Notes under the pieces: generated by a model
The model's input: the letters and a program-made list of their open reading frames with translations, nothing else
Told to the model about the DNA's origin: nothing
Database searches by the model: none
NCBI GenBank assembly: GCA_000149225.2
Contig: CM000689.1
Location: 62,001 to 126,000 of the forward strand
Origin: Lachancea kluyveri NRRL Y-12651
Taxonomy: Eukaryota; Ascomycota; Saccharomycetes; Saccharomycetales; Saccharomycetaceae
DNA: 64,000 bases
Direction of reading: 5' to 3'
Shown here: in pieces, positions 36,462 to 45,135 of the stretch
Numbering within the stretch: position 1 is the stretch's first letter
Layout: each line of letters starts with the position of its first letter
Position numbers and translations under genes: made by a program

Positions 36462-38054
36462 TTACAACTCATCGTGTGCAATGGCTTCTTCCGCTTCGTC
36501 CATTGCAGCAGAGGCTTCGGCGTCAGCAGCTTCCTCCTCGGCTTCGGCCTCTTCGGCTTCACTCAAAACCGCGGCAATGGCCTCACCATCGATGCCATGG
36601 GCACCGTTTTTCTTGATAAACTCCAAAAAGGATTCCAACGATCTCTGGGACTCGTACAAGACTGGCTTGGAGTCGGCACCAGCTGGGTACAAGATGATGG
36701 TTGGGAAACCTTCGATCTCGACACCGCTAACGTCGTTCAAAGTGGCATCGATGTCGGCAATGACGACCTTGTCCTTGGCGTCATCGTCGCTGGCGTAGAT
36801 CTCAGCCAACTCCTCGTAAGTTGGGGCCAATCTCTTACAGTGACCACACCATGGGGCGTAGTATTTGACCAAAACGTCCTTGGTCTCGTCGCGGACAATC
36901 TCGTCGTGGCTCTTACCAACTAGCTTGTACACAGCGGACTCTTGGACCTCTGGGATCTCTTCGGACTTGATGATTGGTTCCAGTTCACCTGCAGCAAATT
37001 TCTTGACAAATTCGGAAATTTCCTTGGTGTCCAACTCGTAAGGAGCGGTCAAGGCACTGAATTCCTCCTCGGACAGTTGTGGTAGACCGTACTTCAAGTT
37101 GTCGCTGACGTTGTGGATGGTGAATAGAGGGAACTGCTCCTTCATGTTCAAGTTTTCGGCGTGTCTGCCAAACTTGCTGGCGTCCAGACCGGCAAAGTTG
37201 ATCTTGCCTCTGTACTCCTTACCCAAGGTTGTGAACAGGTCGGTGTACTTGGTGCGTTCTTCCTCGGAGGTGTAGAAAAAGTAGGCCAATGGCAACCCGG
37301 ATTCCATGTAGGACTGGAATGATTCGCCGTTGACCTCGCCAAAGTATGGCTTGGACTCGACTTGAACCCACTCGATCAAGTGGTCCAGAGTGGTGTTTTT
37401 CTCGTTGTACACAACTGGCTCCGCAACCTCTGGCAAGTAGATAGACAAGGCAGGTTCCTTTTCAGCCGGGTACTGCACAAAGACAAAGTCGTCTCTGTAT
37501 AGCTCGGCCAACTTGTAGAAGGACTCGTTCAAGCCCTTGACACCGGTGTCGACCACAACAGCGCCGGAGGCCTCGGCCAACAAGTCGCTAAAGTCCTCGG
37601 CGGCGTCGTCGCCCTCGATAACCTGGACCGGAGGCAAGGACTGCTTGATCATGTAGGACACGATGGCAGAGGCAGACCTGGCACCCTGGTAGTCACTTGG
37701 TGCATCCAGTTGGTGGTTCTTGAACACCTTCAAGGTTGGGTAGCCCTTGATTCCGTGCTTCATACATAGGTCCTGTTCCTCAGTACAGTCGACTTGAGCC
37801 ACAGGGATGTTCTTGGCCTCCAAAACAGAAGCAGCCTCGACGTACTCGGGGGCCAAGTTCTTACAGTGGCCACACCATGGTGCAAAGAACTCTGCCAACA
37901 CCAATGGGTGTTCCTTGACAAAGTCTTCAAAAGTTTCGGTGGTCAACTTGACGACGGCAGAGTCTTCTGGTGCGGTGGCCTCTTGGGCAAAGGCTGTGGA
38001 GAAGGATGCGATGGCCGTGGCCATGGCAATCAGGATTCTTTTGTTAAACAACAT
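36462..38054 (-). CDS. PDI1: Protein disulfide isomerase
   Basis: Essential ER-lumenal oxidoreductase that forms and rearranges disulfides. The protein has 530 residues. The signal peptide is MLFNKRILIAMATAIASFSTAFA. Thioredoxin-like a and a' domains hold active sites C61-GH-C64 and C403-GH-C406, both in APWCGHCK context; b and b' domains lie between. The C-terminus is an acidic alanine/glutamate-rich tail ending in the ER retrieval signal HDEL. It is the single copy corresponding to both PDI1 (YCL043C) and EUG1 (YDR518W) of S. cerevisiae; both active sites are intact CGHC, so it is PDI1-like. Strong codon bias suggests high expression. Confidence 0.98.
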   Translation of the reverse strand: MLFNKRILIAMATAIASFSTAFAQEATAPEDSAVVKLTTETFEDFVKEHPLVLAEFFAPWCGHCKNLAPEYVEAASVLEAKNIPVAQVDCTEEQDLCMKHGIKGYPTLKVFKNHQLDAPSDYQGARSASAIVSYMIKQSLPPVQVIEGDDAAEDFSDLLAEASGAVVVDTGVKGLNESFYKLAELYRDDFVFVQYPAEKEPALSIYLPEVAEPVVYNEKNTTLDHLIEWVQVESKPYFGEVNGESFQSYMESGLPLAYFFYTSEEERTKYTDLFTTLGKEYRGKINFAGLDASKFGRHAENLNMKEQFPLFTIHNVSDNLKYGLPQLSEEEFSALTAPYELDTKEISEFVKKFAAGELEPIIKSEEIPEVQESAVYKLVGKSHDEIVRDETKDVLVKYYAPWCGHCKRLAPTYEELAEIYASDDDAKDKVVIADIDATLNDVSGVEIEGFPTIILYPAGADSKPVLYESQRSLESFLEFIKKNGAHGIDGEAIAAVLSEAEEAEAEEEAADAEASAAMDEAEEAIAHDEL

Positions 38055-38136
38055 GCTTCTTATTCTTAAACAATGATGTGACAGAAGGCAATGAATGTGT
38101 GTTGTTCAAATGTAATATCAAGCAACGTTTCCTTTC

Positions 38137-38175
<39 letters not shown>

Positions 38176-38286
38176 TTGGATTTACTTTTTTAAGGTGGCA
38201 AAAACCTGTTATTTCTAAAGCAAAAAGGACAGCACACGCGTCTTAATCTGGGAGTATGGGTGTGGTGGTGGACCATGCGATTACCC

Positions 38287-38303
38287 TGACGTTTGGCGTC
38301 AGA
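38287..38303. promoter_or_regulatory. CTGACG-N5-CGTCAG dyad upstream of PDI1
   Basis: Perfect 6-bp inverted repeat with TGACG/CGTCA half-sites of the kind bound by bZIP factors, about 235-250 bp upstream of the PDI1 start. It is not the exact S. cerevisiae UPRE core, so a Hac1 link is speculative. Confidence 0.35.
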
Positions 38304-38580
38304 ACTTCGCGATGGAGAGACGGGCAGTGGCACGTGTATGCATCCAGAACATTCCATATGGGTTTGGAACAGGAAAGCAACAAGAAATTTATGTGAGCCA
38401 AAAGGGAATGTGCACAGATTTGTGGTACACTCCCTCTCAACTTCTTGTGTCATTCGGCTGGCTGGCCAAGCTTTTTTGTTCTTTTTTCCTTTGCTTTATC
38501 TTCCATAGGTAGTCTTGTTACCCGTGTGTGACGCACGTACGTACGTACGTATGTGTAATTACAAGAAGCGAAGGGAAAGC

Positions 38581-38586
38581 AAAAAA
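38581..38586 (-). terminator. RNA polymerase III terminator of tRNA-Asn
   Basis: Six T residues on the minus strand, starting 6 nt beyond the tRNA 3' end. Confidence 0.8.
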
Positions 38587-38591
38587 TTACT

Positions 38592-38665
38592 CGACCTCGG
38601 TGAGGATTGAACTCACGATCTTGCGATTAACAGTCGCACGCCTTAACCAGCTTGGCCACGAAGTC
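38592..38665 (-). tRNA. tRNA-Asn (GUU)
   Basis: 74-nt tRNA gene without an intron, including the discriminator base G. The acceptor stem pairs GACTTCG with the CGAGGTC end with one or two non-Watson-Crick pairs. The anticodon loop reads CTGTTAA with anticodon GTT. The A box (TGGCCAAGCTGG) and B box (GAGTTCAATCC) are intact. It is nearly identical to the yeast tRNA-Asn sequence. It lies between PDI1 and GRH1. Confidence 0.95.
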
Positions 38666-38746
38666 AACTTTAGTTATTGGCTGTTGATTTTAATGGTTAT
38701 AGAATTTAAAGTTGCGGTCACATGCTTTAGTATTTTGAGCACACAC

Positions 38747-38752
<6 letters not shown>

Positions 38753-38781
<29 letters not shown>
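38753..38781. repeat. (GA)n microsatellite
   Basis: About 13-14 GA dinucleotides between the tRNA gene and GRH1. Confidence 0.85.
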
Positions 38782-38788
<7 letters not shown>

Positions 38789-38872
38789 ACAAACTATAAC
38801 AATTGGAGTAAATAGGCGAGTAACTACTCTATGTACGCTAAAATAGCAGCTGCTTGAGAACCGGCCAGCCCT

Positions 38873-40015
38873 CTAGTTTCGTTTGGTAGGTGGGGGTGGA
38901 GGGGGAGGAGGCGTGCCATTGTTGGAAACAGCAGGGCTTTGGTCTTTGCCTTCTTGGAAATAGTCTAAGATGGACGAGCCACCACTGGTGGTGGAGCCTA
39001 CAGCGGCGTTGGCGGTGCTGTGTTTCTTTCTTCTGTGAGTTGGAGGGGGCGCGATGAATGTGTCCGTCGTAACCAGCTCGGGGGCAGGTGTACCGCCCGT
39101 GGGTAGACGGCTGGCTCCAGGCACAAACGACTGGGATGGATCGCTGGGCTCTAAATCCAGTGCTGGTGGAGCTACTGGTAGTGTGTCCGCCACGGACACG
39201 CCCATAGTGCTACTGTATGCACTGGCGGGCGCTGGAACCCTGTGTAGGAAGCCGTAACCCACGCCGCATCCCAACCTGCCGTCGCCCCCGATGTGCACAG
39301 TGACCGGCCTCACACAGTCGCCAGAAACATTGTACACGTAGAGCACGAGGTCGTTGTTGGCCTTGGACCGGATGATGTCCTGTAATAGCGTTTCGCCACC
39401 AGTAGCCAGGAGCCCGTCTTGGCAGCCGATGATGTAGTCCTCCTGGGGAACCAATCCAGCAATGGCGGCCGGGCCAGCACCGTTCATGATCTGCAAGACG
39501 TGGTACGTGTAAGTTGCAGCGACAAGCGGGGACCATTGGACCTTGAAGCCAAGGGACTGGAACGCGGGGTGGGTGGCTGCAGAATCGCTATTGTCGAGGG
39601 AAACATCCTCCAAGCCATCCTTGGCCGGTACGTGGATGTACTCGTCCCTGTAGGTGCCGCCCTTGCCGGACCATACACTGAACTTGACGCTGCCGCCCAC
39701 TCGTGCGTTTAGCAGCTGGAACAATGCGTTAAAGTCTGGGAACAGGTAGCCGTGCTGGTTGGCAATCGTTGGCAGTGGCGCGTCATCGATGCCCACGATA
39801 AAGTCAAAGTAGGAGTGGAGTTGTAACTGGGTCTCGTCGCATTGCACCACGCGCAGGCCGTGCAGGGTAGCGTTGGTGTTGTTGTTTGCCACAAGTACAT
39901 TTGGAGGGATGGATCGGAAGTACGAATCGAGCCCGTCGGGACCCGTAGTCTGCGAGATGGTCTCAGAGACGCTTTGCTCGAAGGACTTGACGATGCTTTT
40001 TGCTATTCTGAACAT
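38873..40015 (-). CDS. GRH1: Golgi reassembly stacking (GRASP) protein Grh1
   Basis: Early-secretory-pathway peripheral membrane protein that acts with Bug1 and in unconventional secretion (S. cerevisiae YDR517W, about 372 residues). The protein has 380 residues. The N-terminus MFRIAKSIVKSFEQSVSETI forms the amphipathic helix that helps Golgi targeting. Two PDZ-like GRASP domains follow (about 45-135 and 160-255), with LHSYFDFIVGIDDAPLP in the first and ILQIMNGAGPAAIAGLVPQ-type sequence in the second (VLQIMNGAGPAAIAGLVPQ). The C-terminal part is proline/serine-rich and ends in a polyproline run before TKRN. Confidence 0.95.
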   Translation of the reverse strand: MFRIAKSIVKSFEQSVSETISQTTGPDGLDSYFRSIPPNVLVANNNTNATLHGLRVVQCDETQLQLHSYFDFIVGIDDAPLPTIANQHGYLFPDFNALFQLLNARVGGSVKFSVWSGKGGTYRDEYIHVPAKDGLEDVSLDNSDSAATHPAFQSLGFKVQWSPLVAATYTYHVLQIMNGAGPAAIAGLVPQEDYIIGCQDGLLATGGETLLQDIIRSKANNDLVLYVYNVSGDCVRPVTVHIGGDGRLGCGVGYGFLHRVPAPASAYSSTMGVSVADTLPVAPPALDLEPSDPSQSFVPGASRLPTGGTPAPELVTTDTFIAPPPTHRRKKHSTANAAVGSTTSGGSSILDYFQEGKDQSPAVSNNGTPPPPPPPPTKRN

Positions 40016-40519
40016 GAGCGGTCCTGCTGTGTTTTTGCTTGGCGTATCCCGTCAACGAGGTGCGGCAGCTGATCAGGAAAAAGGACCCACCACCACCTTG
40101 ACGAAATCCATGTTGCCATCCTGGGAGCGGCAGTGGCGACGGCAGCGGCGGTGGTGGCGACGACGACAACGACGACAACGACGACTGGGGGGAGGGCGAG
40201 AGTTTGTGTGCCGATGGACGGGTACTTGTCGAGAAAGAACAGTAGTGTTCACGTGATTTTCCGGAAGGCGCTGCGTCACGCATCCATGCACCCCGCCAGA
40301 AGCCCACCCCTTGTTGTTTAGTGGTTCCATGCTTGGACCTACTTGCTGGCACCACGGAGTTGTAATGGAGGGAAGTGGCGAGTGGAACACGCAACCCCTT
40401 TTCCTGAACCTGCCCCCCACCCCGAAGTACCCCCGCCAAAATTGTATTTAACCCGCAGTTGCTGGACAGTTGAAAGCAAGTATATACACGTACACACATA
40501 CACACAAAACATTCACAAC
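40016..40519. promoter_or_regulatory. Divergent promoter, GRH1/GLK1
   Basis: A GGCGAC/GACGACAAC triplet-rich segment (about 40134-40190) lies near GRH1. Two CCCCT stress elements (40307-40311, 40395-40399) and a C-rich segment (40412-40437) lie upstream of GLK1, consistent with Msn2/4 and possibly Mig1 control as known for S. cerevisiae GLK1. Confidence 0.45.
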
Positions 40520-42016
40520 ATGTCCTTTGAAGACCTGCATAAACAAAAGCAGGGGAAGCTCACCGCCAAGGTGAACGCCATCTGCGACGAGTTTTCTATC
40601 GACTCAAAAAAGCTGCACGAGCTCACAAACTACTTTATCGAAAGCATGGAAAAGGGCTTGTCGCCCCATCATGAGCAACAGGGCCAGGTCTACAAGGGCT
40701 TGCCCATGATCCCCACCTACGTGATGGGTAAGCCAAACGGCACAGAGCAGGGCATCTTGCTTGCTGCGGACCTCGGGGGCACCAATTTCAGGGTCTGCTC
40801 CGTCGATCTGCACGGCGACCATACCTTCGAGCTGCAGCAGCTCAAGAGCAAGATTCCAGAAGAGCTTTTAGAAGACGAAAGCGTCACCAGCAATGAGCTC
40901 TTCGGTTACCTTGCCCGCCGCACAGCAGTTTTTGTGAAAAAGTTCCACCCCGAGTACCTTGAGGGCGACAGCCAGCAGGAGTTGAGGCTGGGCTTCACCT
41001 TTTCCTACCCCGTGGACCAGACCTCCCTGTCCTCGGGCACGCTGATCAGATGGACCAAGGGCTTCAAGATCAGGGACACCATCGGACAAGACGTGGTCCA
41101 GCTTTACCAGCACCACCTCGACCAACAGGGTCTGTCCATGATCCGTGTGGTGGCCCTGGCCAACGACACCGTCGGCACCTTTTTGTCGCATTGCTACGGC
41201 TCCATGAACAGCGACTCCATGACCACCGGTGAGATTAGCGAACCCGTCATTGGCTGCATCTTTGGCACCGGCACCAACGGGTGCTACATGGAGGAGATCC
41301 CCAACATCAAAAAACTCTCCGAGGAAGTCCGGGAGACCCTGTTGAAGCAGGGCAAGACCCACATGTGCATCAACACCGAGTGGGGCTCCTTTGACAACGA
41401 CCTGAAGCACCTGCCCACCACAAAGTACGACATTGCCATTGACCAGAAGTACTCCAGCAACCCGGGCTTCCACCTGTTCGAGAAGCGTGTTTCGGGTATG
41501 TTTTTGGGCGAGCTTTTGAGAAACGTGCTTGTCGACTTGCACGCTCAGGGCCTGATCTTTTCGCAGTACTCGCGGTACGAGCATCTGCCCCACCACCTAA
41601 AGACCCCTTTCGACCTTTCGTCGGAGGTGTTGTCACACATCGAGATCGACGACTCTTCCAAGCTGCGCGAAACCGAGCTTTCTCTGCTGCAGAGCCTGCG
41701 CCTGCCAACCACCTATGCGGAGCGTGTTGAGATCCAGAAGCTGGTCAGGGCCATCTCTCGTCGGTCCGCGTACTTGTCTGCAGTCCCCATTTCTGCGATT
41801 CTGATAAAGACCAATGCTTTGAACATGCGCTACCACGGCGAGGTCGAGATTGGATGCGACGGTTCTGTTGTCGAGTACTACCCTGGCTTCAGGTCGATGA
41901 TGAGGCATGCTTTGGCACTCAGTCCAATCGGACCTGACGGAGAGCGCAAGGTGCACTTGTGCATCGCCAAGGACGGCTCTGGCGTGGGTGCTGCTTTGTG
42001 TGCGCTTGTAGCATAA
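40520..42016 (+). CDS. GLK1: Glucokinase
   Basis: Phosphorylates glucose to glucose-6-phosphate with ATP in the cytosol. The protein has 498 residues, against 500 for S. cerevisiae Glk1 (YCL040W); EMI2 (YDR516C) is the other duplicate. I chose the ATG at 40520 (MSFEDLHKQKQGKL); longer in-frame starts run back into the promoter. Hexokinase signatures are LLAADLGGTNFRVCSVDLHG (phosphate-1 site), TFSYPVDQTSLSSGTLIRWT (sugar binding), VALANDTVGTFLSHCYG and IFGTGTNGCYMEEIPNI, followed by INTEWGSFD and, near the C-terminus, the adenosine motif around DGSGVGAALCA. Confidence 0.97.
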   Translation: MSFEDLHKQKQGKLTAKVNAICDEFSIDSKKLHELTNYFIESMEKGLSPHHEQQGQVYKGLPMIPTYVMGKPNGTEQGILLAADLGGTNFRVCSVDLHGDHTFELQQLKSKIPEELLEDESVTSNELFGYLARRTAVFVKKFHPEYLEGDSQQELRLGFTFSYPVDQTSLSSGTLIRWTKGFKIRDTIGQDVVQLYQHHLDQQGLSMIRVVALANDTVGTFLSHCYGSMNSDSMTTGEISEPVIGCIFGTGTNGCYMEEIPNIKKLSEEVRETLLKQGKTHMCINTEWGSFDNDLKHLPTTKYDIAIDQKYSSNPGFHLFEKRVSGMFLGELLRNVLVDLHAQGLIFSQYSRYEHLPHHLKTPFDLSSEVLSHIEIDDSSKLRETELSLLQSLRLPTTYAERVEIQKLVRAISRRSAYLSAVPISAILIKTNALNMRYHGEVEIGCDGSVVEYYPGFRSMMRHALALSPIGPDGERKVHLCIAKDGSGVGAALCALVA

Positions 42017-42656
42017 TGGGCCCGACGTAATGGAGAAAGCGAGTGAGAGAGGTTTGGGCTATTGTCTTGTTTCTCGAAACTTTTTTTCTTTCTTTTCTTT
42101 TTTTTTCTTTTTTCTCAATTCTTTTCTCTCTTTCTAACTCAAGTAACGACTTTTATGTATCTAACGAACATGTTTATCAGACTTTTATTGACATTTGCGC
42201 TGTGGTGTCTGTTCCGCTGACGCAAACTAGAAAAACACTCAGCTACTCAACCGCGAACAACACAGAATAAATACCAAAATGACAAGAAATAAAAGTAATG
42301 ACATAGACACTTTCAAAAGGTTCTCCGGCAAGCGCTGGACACGTGTATTCGCGGACTGCCAGTTCAGAAGAACTCAAAGCTCATTCTGCCAGCAGATGCC
42401 GATGAGAGGCTAAACGTGGTAGTTTTATACGTGCCTCTACATACTCCGCGTTATGCCGCTGCAAACATCACTGAGAACGAAAAAGGCGCACGTCAAAGAG
42501 CAATCAGTCAGTCCCCTGATTGTGGGAAAGCTCTTTTCGAAGAGACAAGCCCGCTTACCCACGTAGAGTCTTTCTTCTCTACTTCTTCTGTCTGCCCGAA
42601 TTTGAAACAAACCAGTAGTGCTGATGCCGATCACGTTGCCAAGTAAAAAGAACATT

Positions 42657-42721
<65 letters not shown>

Positions 42722-42803
42722 CACCAACTACAACAACAACCACAGAAGTAACGTATTCAGACAAGCTCACGCTCACAGGAAAAGAACAAAAGTATCTTGC
42801 CCA
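42017..42803. other. GLK1 3' flank and GID7 upstream region
   Basis: T-rich 3' sequence at 42078-42130, a CCCCT site at 42513-42517 and an (AGC)20 repeat at 42657-42716, which is in frame with the GID7 coding region (see below). Confidence 0.5.
42657..42716 (+). repeat. (AGC)20 triplet repeat before GID7
   Basis: Uninterrupted 60-bp AGC tract. It is in frame with GID7 and would code polyserine if translation began at the in-frame ATG at 42624. Confidence 0.95.
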
Positions 42804-44948
42804 ATGTCCAACCTCTCCTCCAACGACGCACATAGCCCGTTCGACAAAGTGCAATTGACCAAGCTGTTGATTGATTCGCTCCATGAGATGGGCTACTCCA
42901 ATAGTGCCGTAGCCCTCCAAAACGAGAGCGGGGGAATCGAAGTGGAGTCCACCGTGGTCCAAAGGCTGTTTTCTGCTGTCAAGGTGGGTGAGTTTGACAG
43001 AATCGACCTGGACATGCTGTCGCAGCTGCCTTTGAAAGACGGGGACCTGAAGCAGTTGGACGTGGTACCCAGTAGCAGCGGATCCACTGCTGTGGACGAC
43101 TACGACGACCTCCGCCAGTGCGCGGGGTCCCCAGACAACATGAAGATTGGCAACATCATATCGTCGGATTCGAAAACCGTCGTGTCCAAGATGCAGGCGG
43201 AGTACAAGAGAATAGAACAGCTTGCACAGAGCATGGACCATCGCGACGCAGATGCGCTGGCCTTGGTGTCGACTGTCGTGGAAATTTTGATTCTCATCAA
43301 CCGACAGATTTTTCTGGAGCTCATCTTTGACCAGCACGACCCCTCGCTTGCTGTCATGTTTTTGAGAAACGTTTTGCGCAGATTCATCCAGCTATGGGAC
43401 TCGCTGCTGACCCTGCAGAACAACTTCAGCTCGGACGGGGAGGGCGAGTTGGTTTTCAGCCCGGACTCGCTGTTGAGGCAGTTGACCAGCGCTTTGACGT
43501 GCCCACCAGACTCGACCGAAAAGTCATCGGTGTGGCCTGGGTCGGTGGAAAAGTCCAGGCAGTGGCTGGTGGATGAGATATCGCGCTACATCAACCCCAA
43601 CGACCTGGTTCCGCGGGGCAGGCTGATCACGCTGTTGCGGCAGGCGATCAAGTACCAGCGCTCGCAGGATATCCTGAGCTTCGACGAGTGCGACCAGACG
43701 GACCACGACAAGTCCACGTATAACCTGCTCCAGGACAACGCCGCAAACTCCAGGCGCATCAAGTTTGTCGCGGAAAGGACGCTGGCGCAGAACGTGGACG
43801 AGATCTGGTACCTGGAGTTCTCTCCCGACGGCAAGTACCTGGCGAGCGCGTCTGCAGACTCGGAGACCGACCGCAAGGTGCTAGTATACGACGTCGAGCA
43901 CGACTTCCAGGTCTACAAGGTGCTGGCGGGCCACGAGCAATGCGTTCTGTACCTCTCGTTCTCGCCGGATAGCAAGTACCTTGTGTCGTGCCCCTTCAAC
44001 GAGGATGCCAAGATCTACAGCCTGCACAAGCGCGGCGAGCCGACCAACATCAACGAAGGCAAGGAAGACAGCCTTATTGCCGAGGTGATCGAGCCGGATG
44101 ACAGCTTCAGGATGCCATACACCCGGTCCACGACCAGCGGTGCGCCGCCTCGAGTTTGGTGCTGCGACTGGTTCCACACGGAGCACAACAGAGGCCGCTT
44201 TGTGGTTGGGTCTCCGGACCGTGACGCAATCATCTACGACCTGAACGCCAAGGCCATTGTGTGCAGGCTATCCGACAGCTGTGCAGGCCACGGCGGCTCC
44301 TCGCCTGACCAGTTTCCACGGGTGGATGACCTGAAGATCACCAAGGACGACAAACACCTGCTTTTGATGACCCACGATTCTTACGTAGACGCCTATGACC
44401 TGAGCCAGCTGCCTGCTGTCACAGCGACGACGACGATGACACACCGCTCCAATACCAGCGCAGGGGTCGTCGAAGACGATACTCCGGCGTTCCACCTTCC
44501 ACGAGTGTCCCGGCTGAACGTTGGCAAGCGGATGACGTGTTTGACCATTCCAAACGTGCAGAACGCTTCGCAAGAGGACGACTCGCTTGTGTTGGTAAAC
44601 GTGCAGCCACACGAGCTGCAGCTGTGGGACTTTAAGGAGCAGATTTTGGTTCAGAAGTATGTTGGCCAGCGTCAGCTGCAGTTTATCATTAGGTCGTGTT
44701 TCGGTTACGACAACAAACTCATTGCCAGCGGGTCCGAGGACGGCAAGGTGTACATCTGGGACAGGTTTCATGGCAACATCATCGGCGTGCTCAAAGGCCA
44801 CACCGCGGACAGGCCAGTGCCACCGGGGTCTTCAAAGCAATACGGAAAGAACTGCAACACGGTGGTATGGAATCCGGTGAACAAACACTTGTTTGCATCG
44901 GGTGGTGACGACGGCTTGGTCAAGGTCTGGCGTGTAGTGAGGGAGTGA
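42804..44948 (+). CDS. GID7: GID E3 ligase WD-repeat subunit Gid7
   Basis: Subunit of the GID/CTLH ubiquitin ligase that degrades gluconeogenic enzymes after glucose return; Gid7 drives formation of the large ring-shaped chelator assembly. With the ATG at 42804 (MSNLSSNDAHSPFDKVQ) the protein has 714 residues; S. cerevisiae Gid7 (YCL039W) has about 745. The N-terminal LisH segment includes LTKLLIDSLHEMGYSNSA, followed by CTLH and CRA-type helices (about 60-290). A WD40 propeller fills the C-terminal half, with blades at WYLEFSPDGKYLASAS, VLYLSFSPDSKYLVS, LIASGSEDGKVYIWDR and LFASGGDDGLVKVWRV. The in-frame ATG at 42624 would add 60 residues containing 21 serines. Confidence 0.95.
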   Translation: MSNLSSNDAHSPFDKVQLTKLLIDSLHEMGYSNSAVALQNESGGIEVESTVVQRLFSAVKVGEFDRIDLDMLSQLPLKDGDLKQLDVVPSSSGSTAVDDYDDLRQCAGSPDNMKIGNIISSDSKTVVSKMQAEYKRIEQLAQSMDHRDADALALVSTVVEILILINRQIFLELIFDQHDPSLAVMFLRNVLRRFIQLWDSLLTLQNNFSSDGEGELVFSPDSLLRQLTSALTCPPDSTEKSSVWPGSVEKSRQWLVDEISRYINPNDLVPRGRLITLLRQAIKYQRSQDILSFDECDQTDHDKSTYNLLQDNAANSRRIKFVAERTLAQNVDEIWYLEFSPDGKYLASASADSETDRKVLVYDVEHDFQVYKVLAGHEQCVLYLSFSPDSKYLVSCPFNEDAKIYSLHKRGEPTNINEGKEDSLIAEVIEPDDSFRMPYTRSTTSGAPPRVWCCDWFHTEHNRGRFVVGSPDRDAIIYDLNAKAIVCRLSDSCAGHGGSSPDQFPRVDDLKITKDDKHLLLMTHDSYVDAYDLSQLPAVTATTTMTHRSNTSAGVVEDDTPAFHLPRVSRLNVGKRMTCLTIPNVQNASQEDDSLVLVNVQPHELQLWDFKEQILVQKYVGQRQLQFIIRSCFGYDNKLIASGSEDGKVYIWDRFHGNIIGVLKGHTADRPVPPGSSKQYGKNCNTVVWNPVNKHLFASGGDDGLVKVWRVVRE

Positions 44949-44972
44949 TGCCGTACCTGGTATGTCTCTTTC

Positions 44973-45010
<38 letters not shown>

Positions 45011-45135
45011 GTCTTTTCCCTTTTATTTCTGTGTCATCTACTTTTTTACTTGGTACGTACAATTTACATATAATAAATGATCAACTTTCCTACGCTTTGC
45101 GCTTTATAGTCTCCCCCTCTCGCCCTCCTGTCTCT
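44949..45135. other. GID7/ATG22 convergent 3' region
   Basis: A T tract (about 44985-45010) and AATAAA-like sequence (45071-45077) between tail-to-tail genes. Confidence 0.6.

Larger units (their letters stand above)
38055..38872. promoter_or_regulatory. PDI1 promoter region, tRNA gene and repeats
   Basis: A T tract of about 30 nt lies near 38141-38172. The CTGACG/CGTCAG dyad (38287-38303) and a CACGTG box (38332-38337) are candidate PDI1 control sites. A (CGTA)n stretch (38535-38551), a tRNA-Asn gene and a GA repeat (about 38753-38781) follow. No protein gene is seen. Confidence 0.5.
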
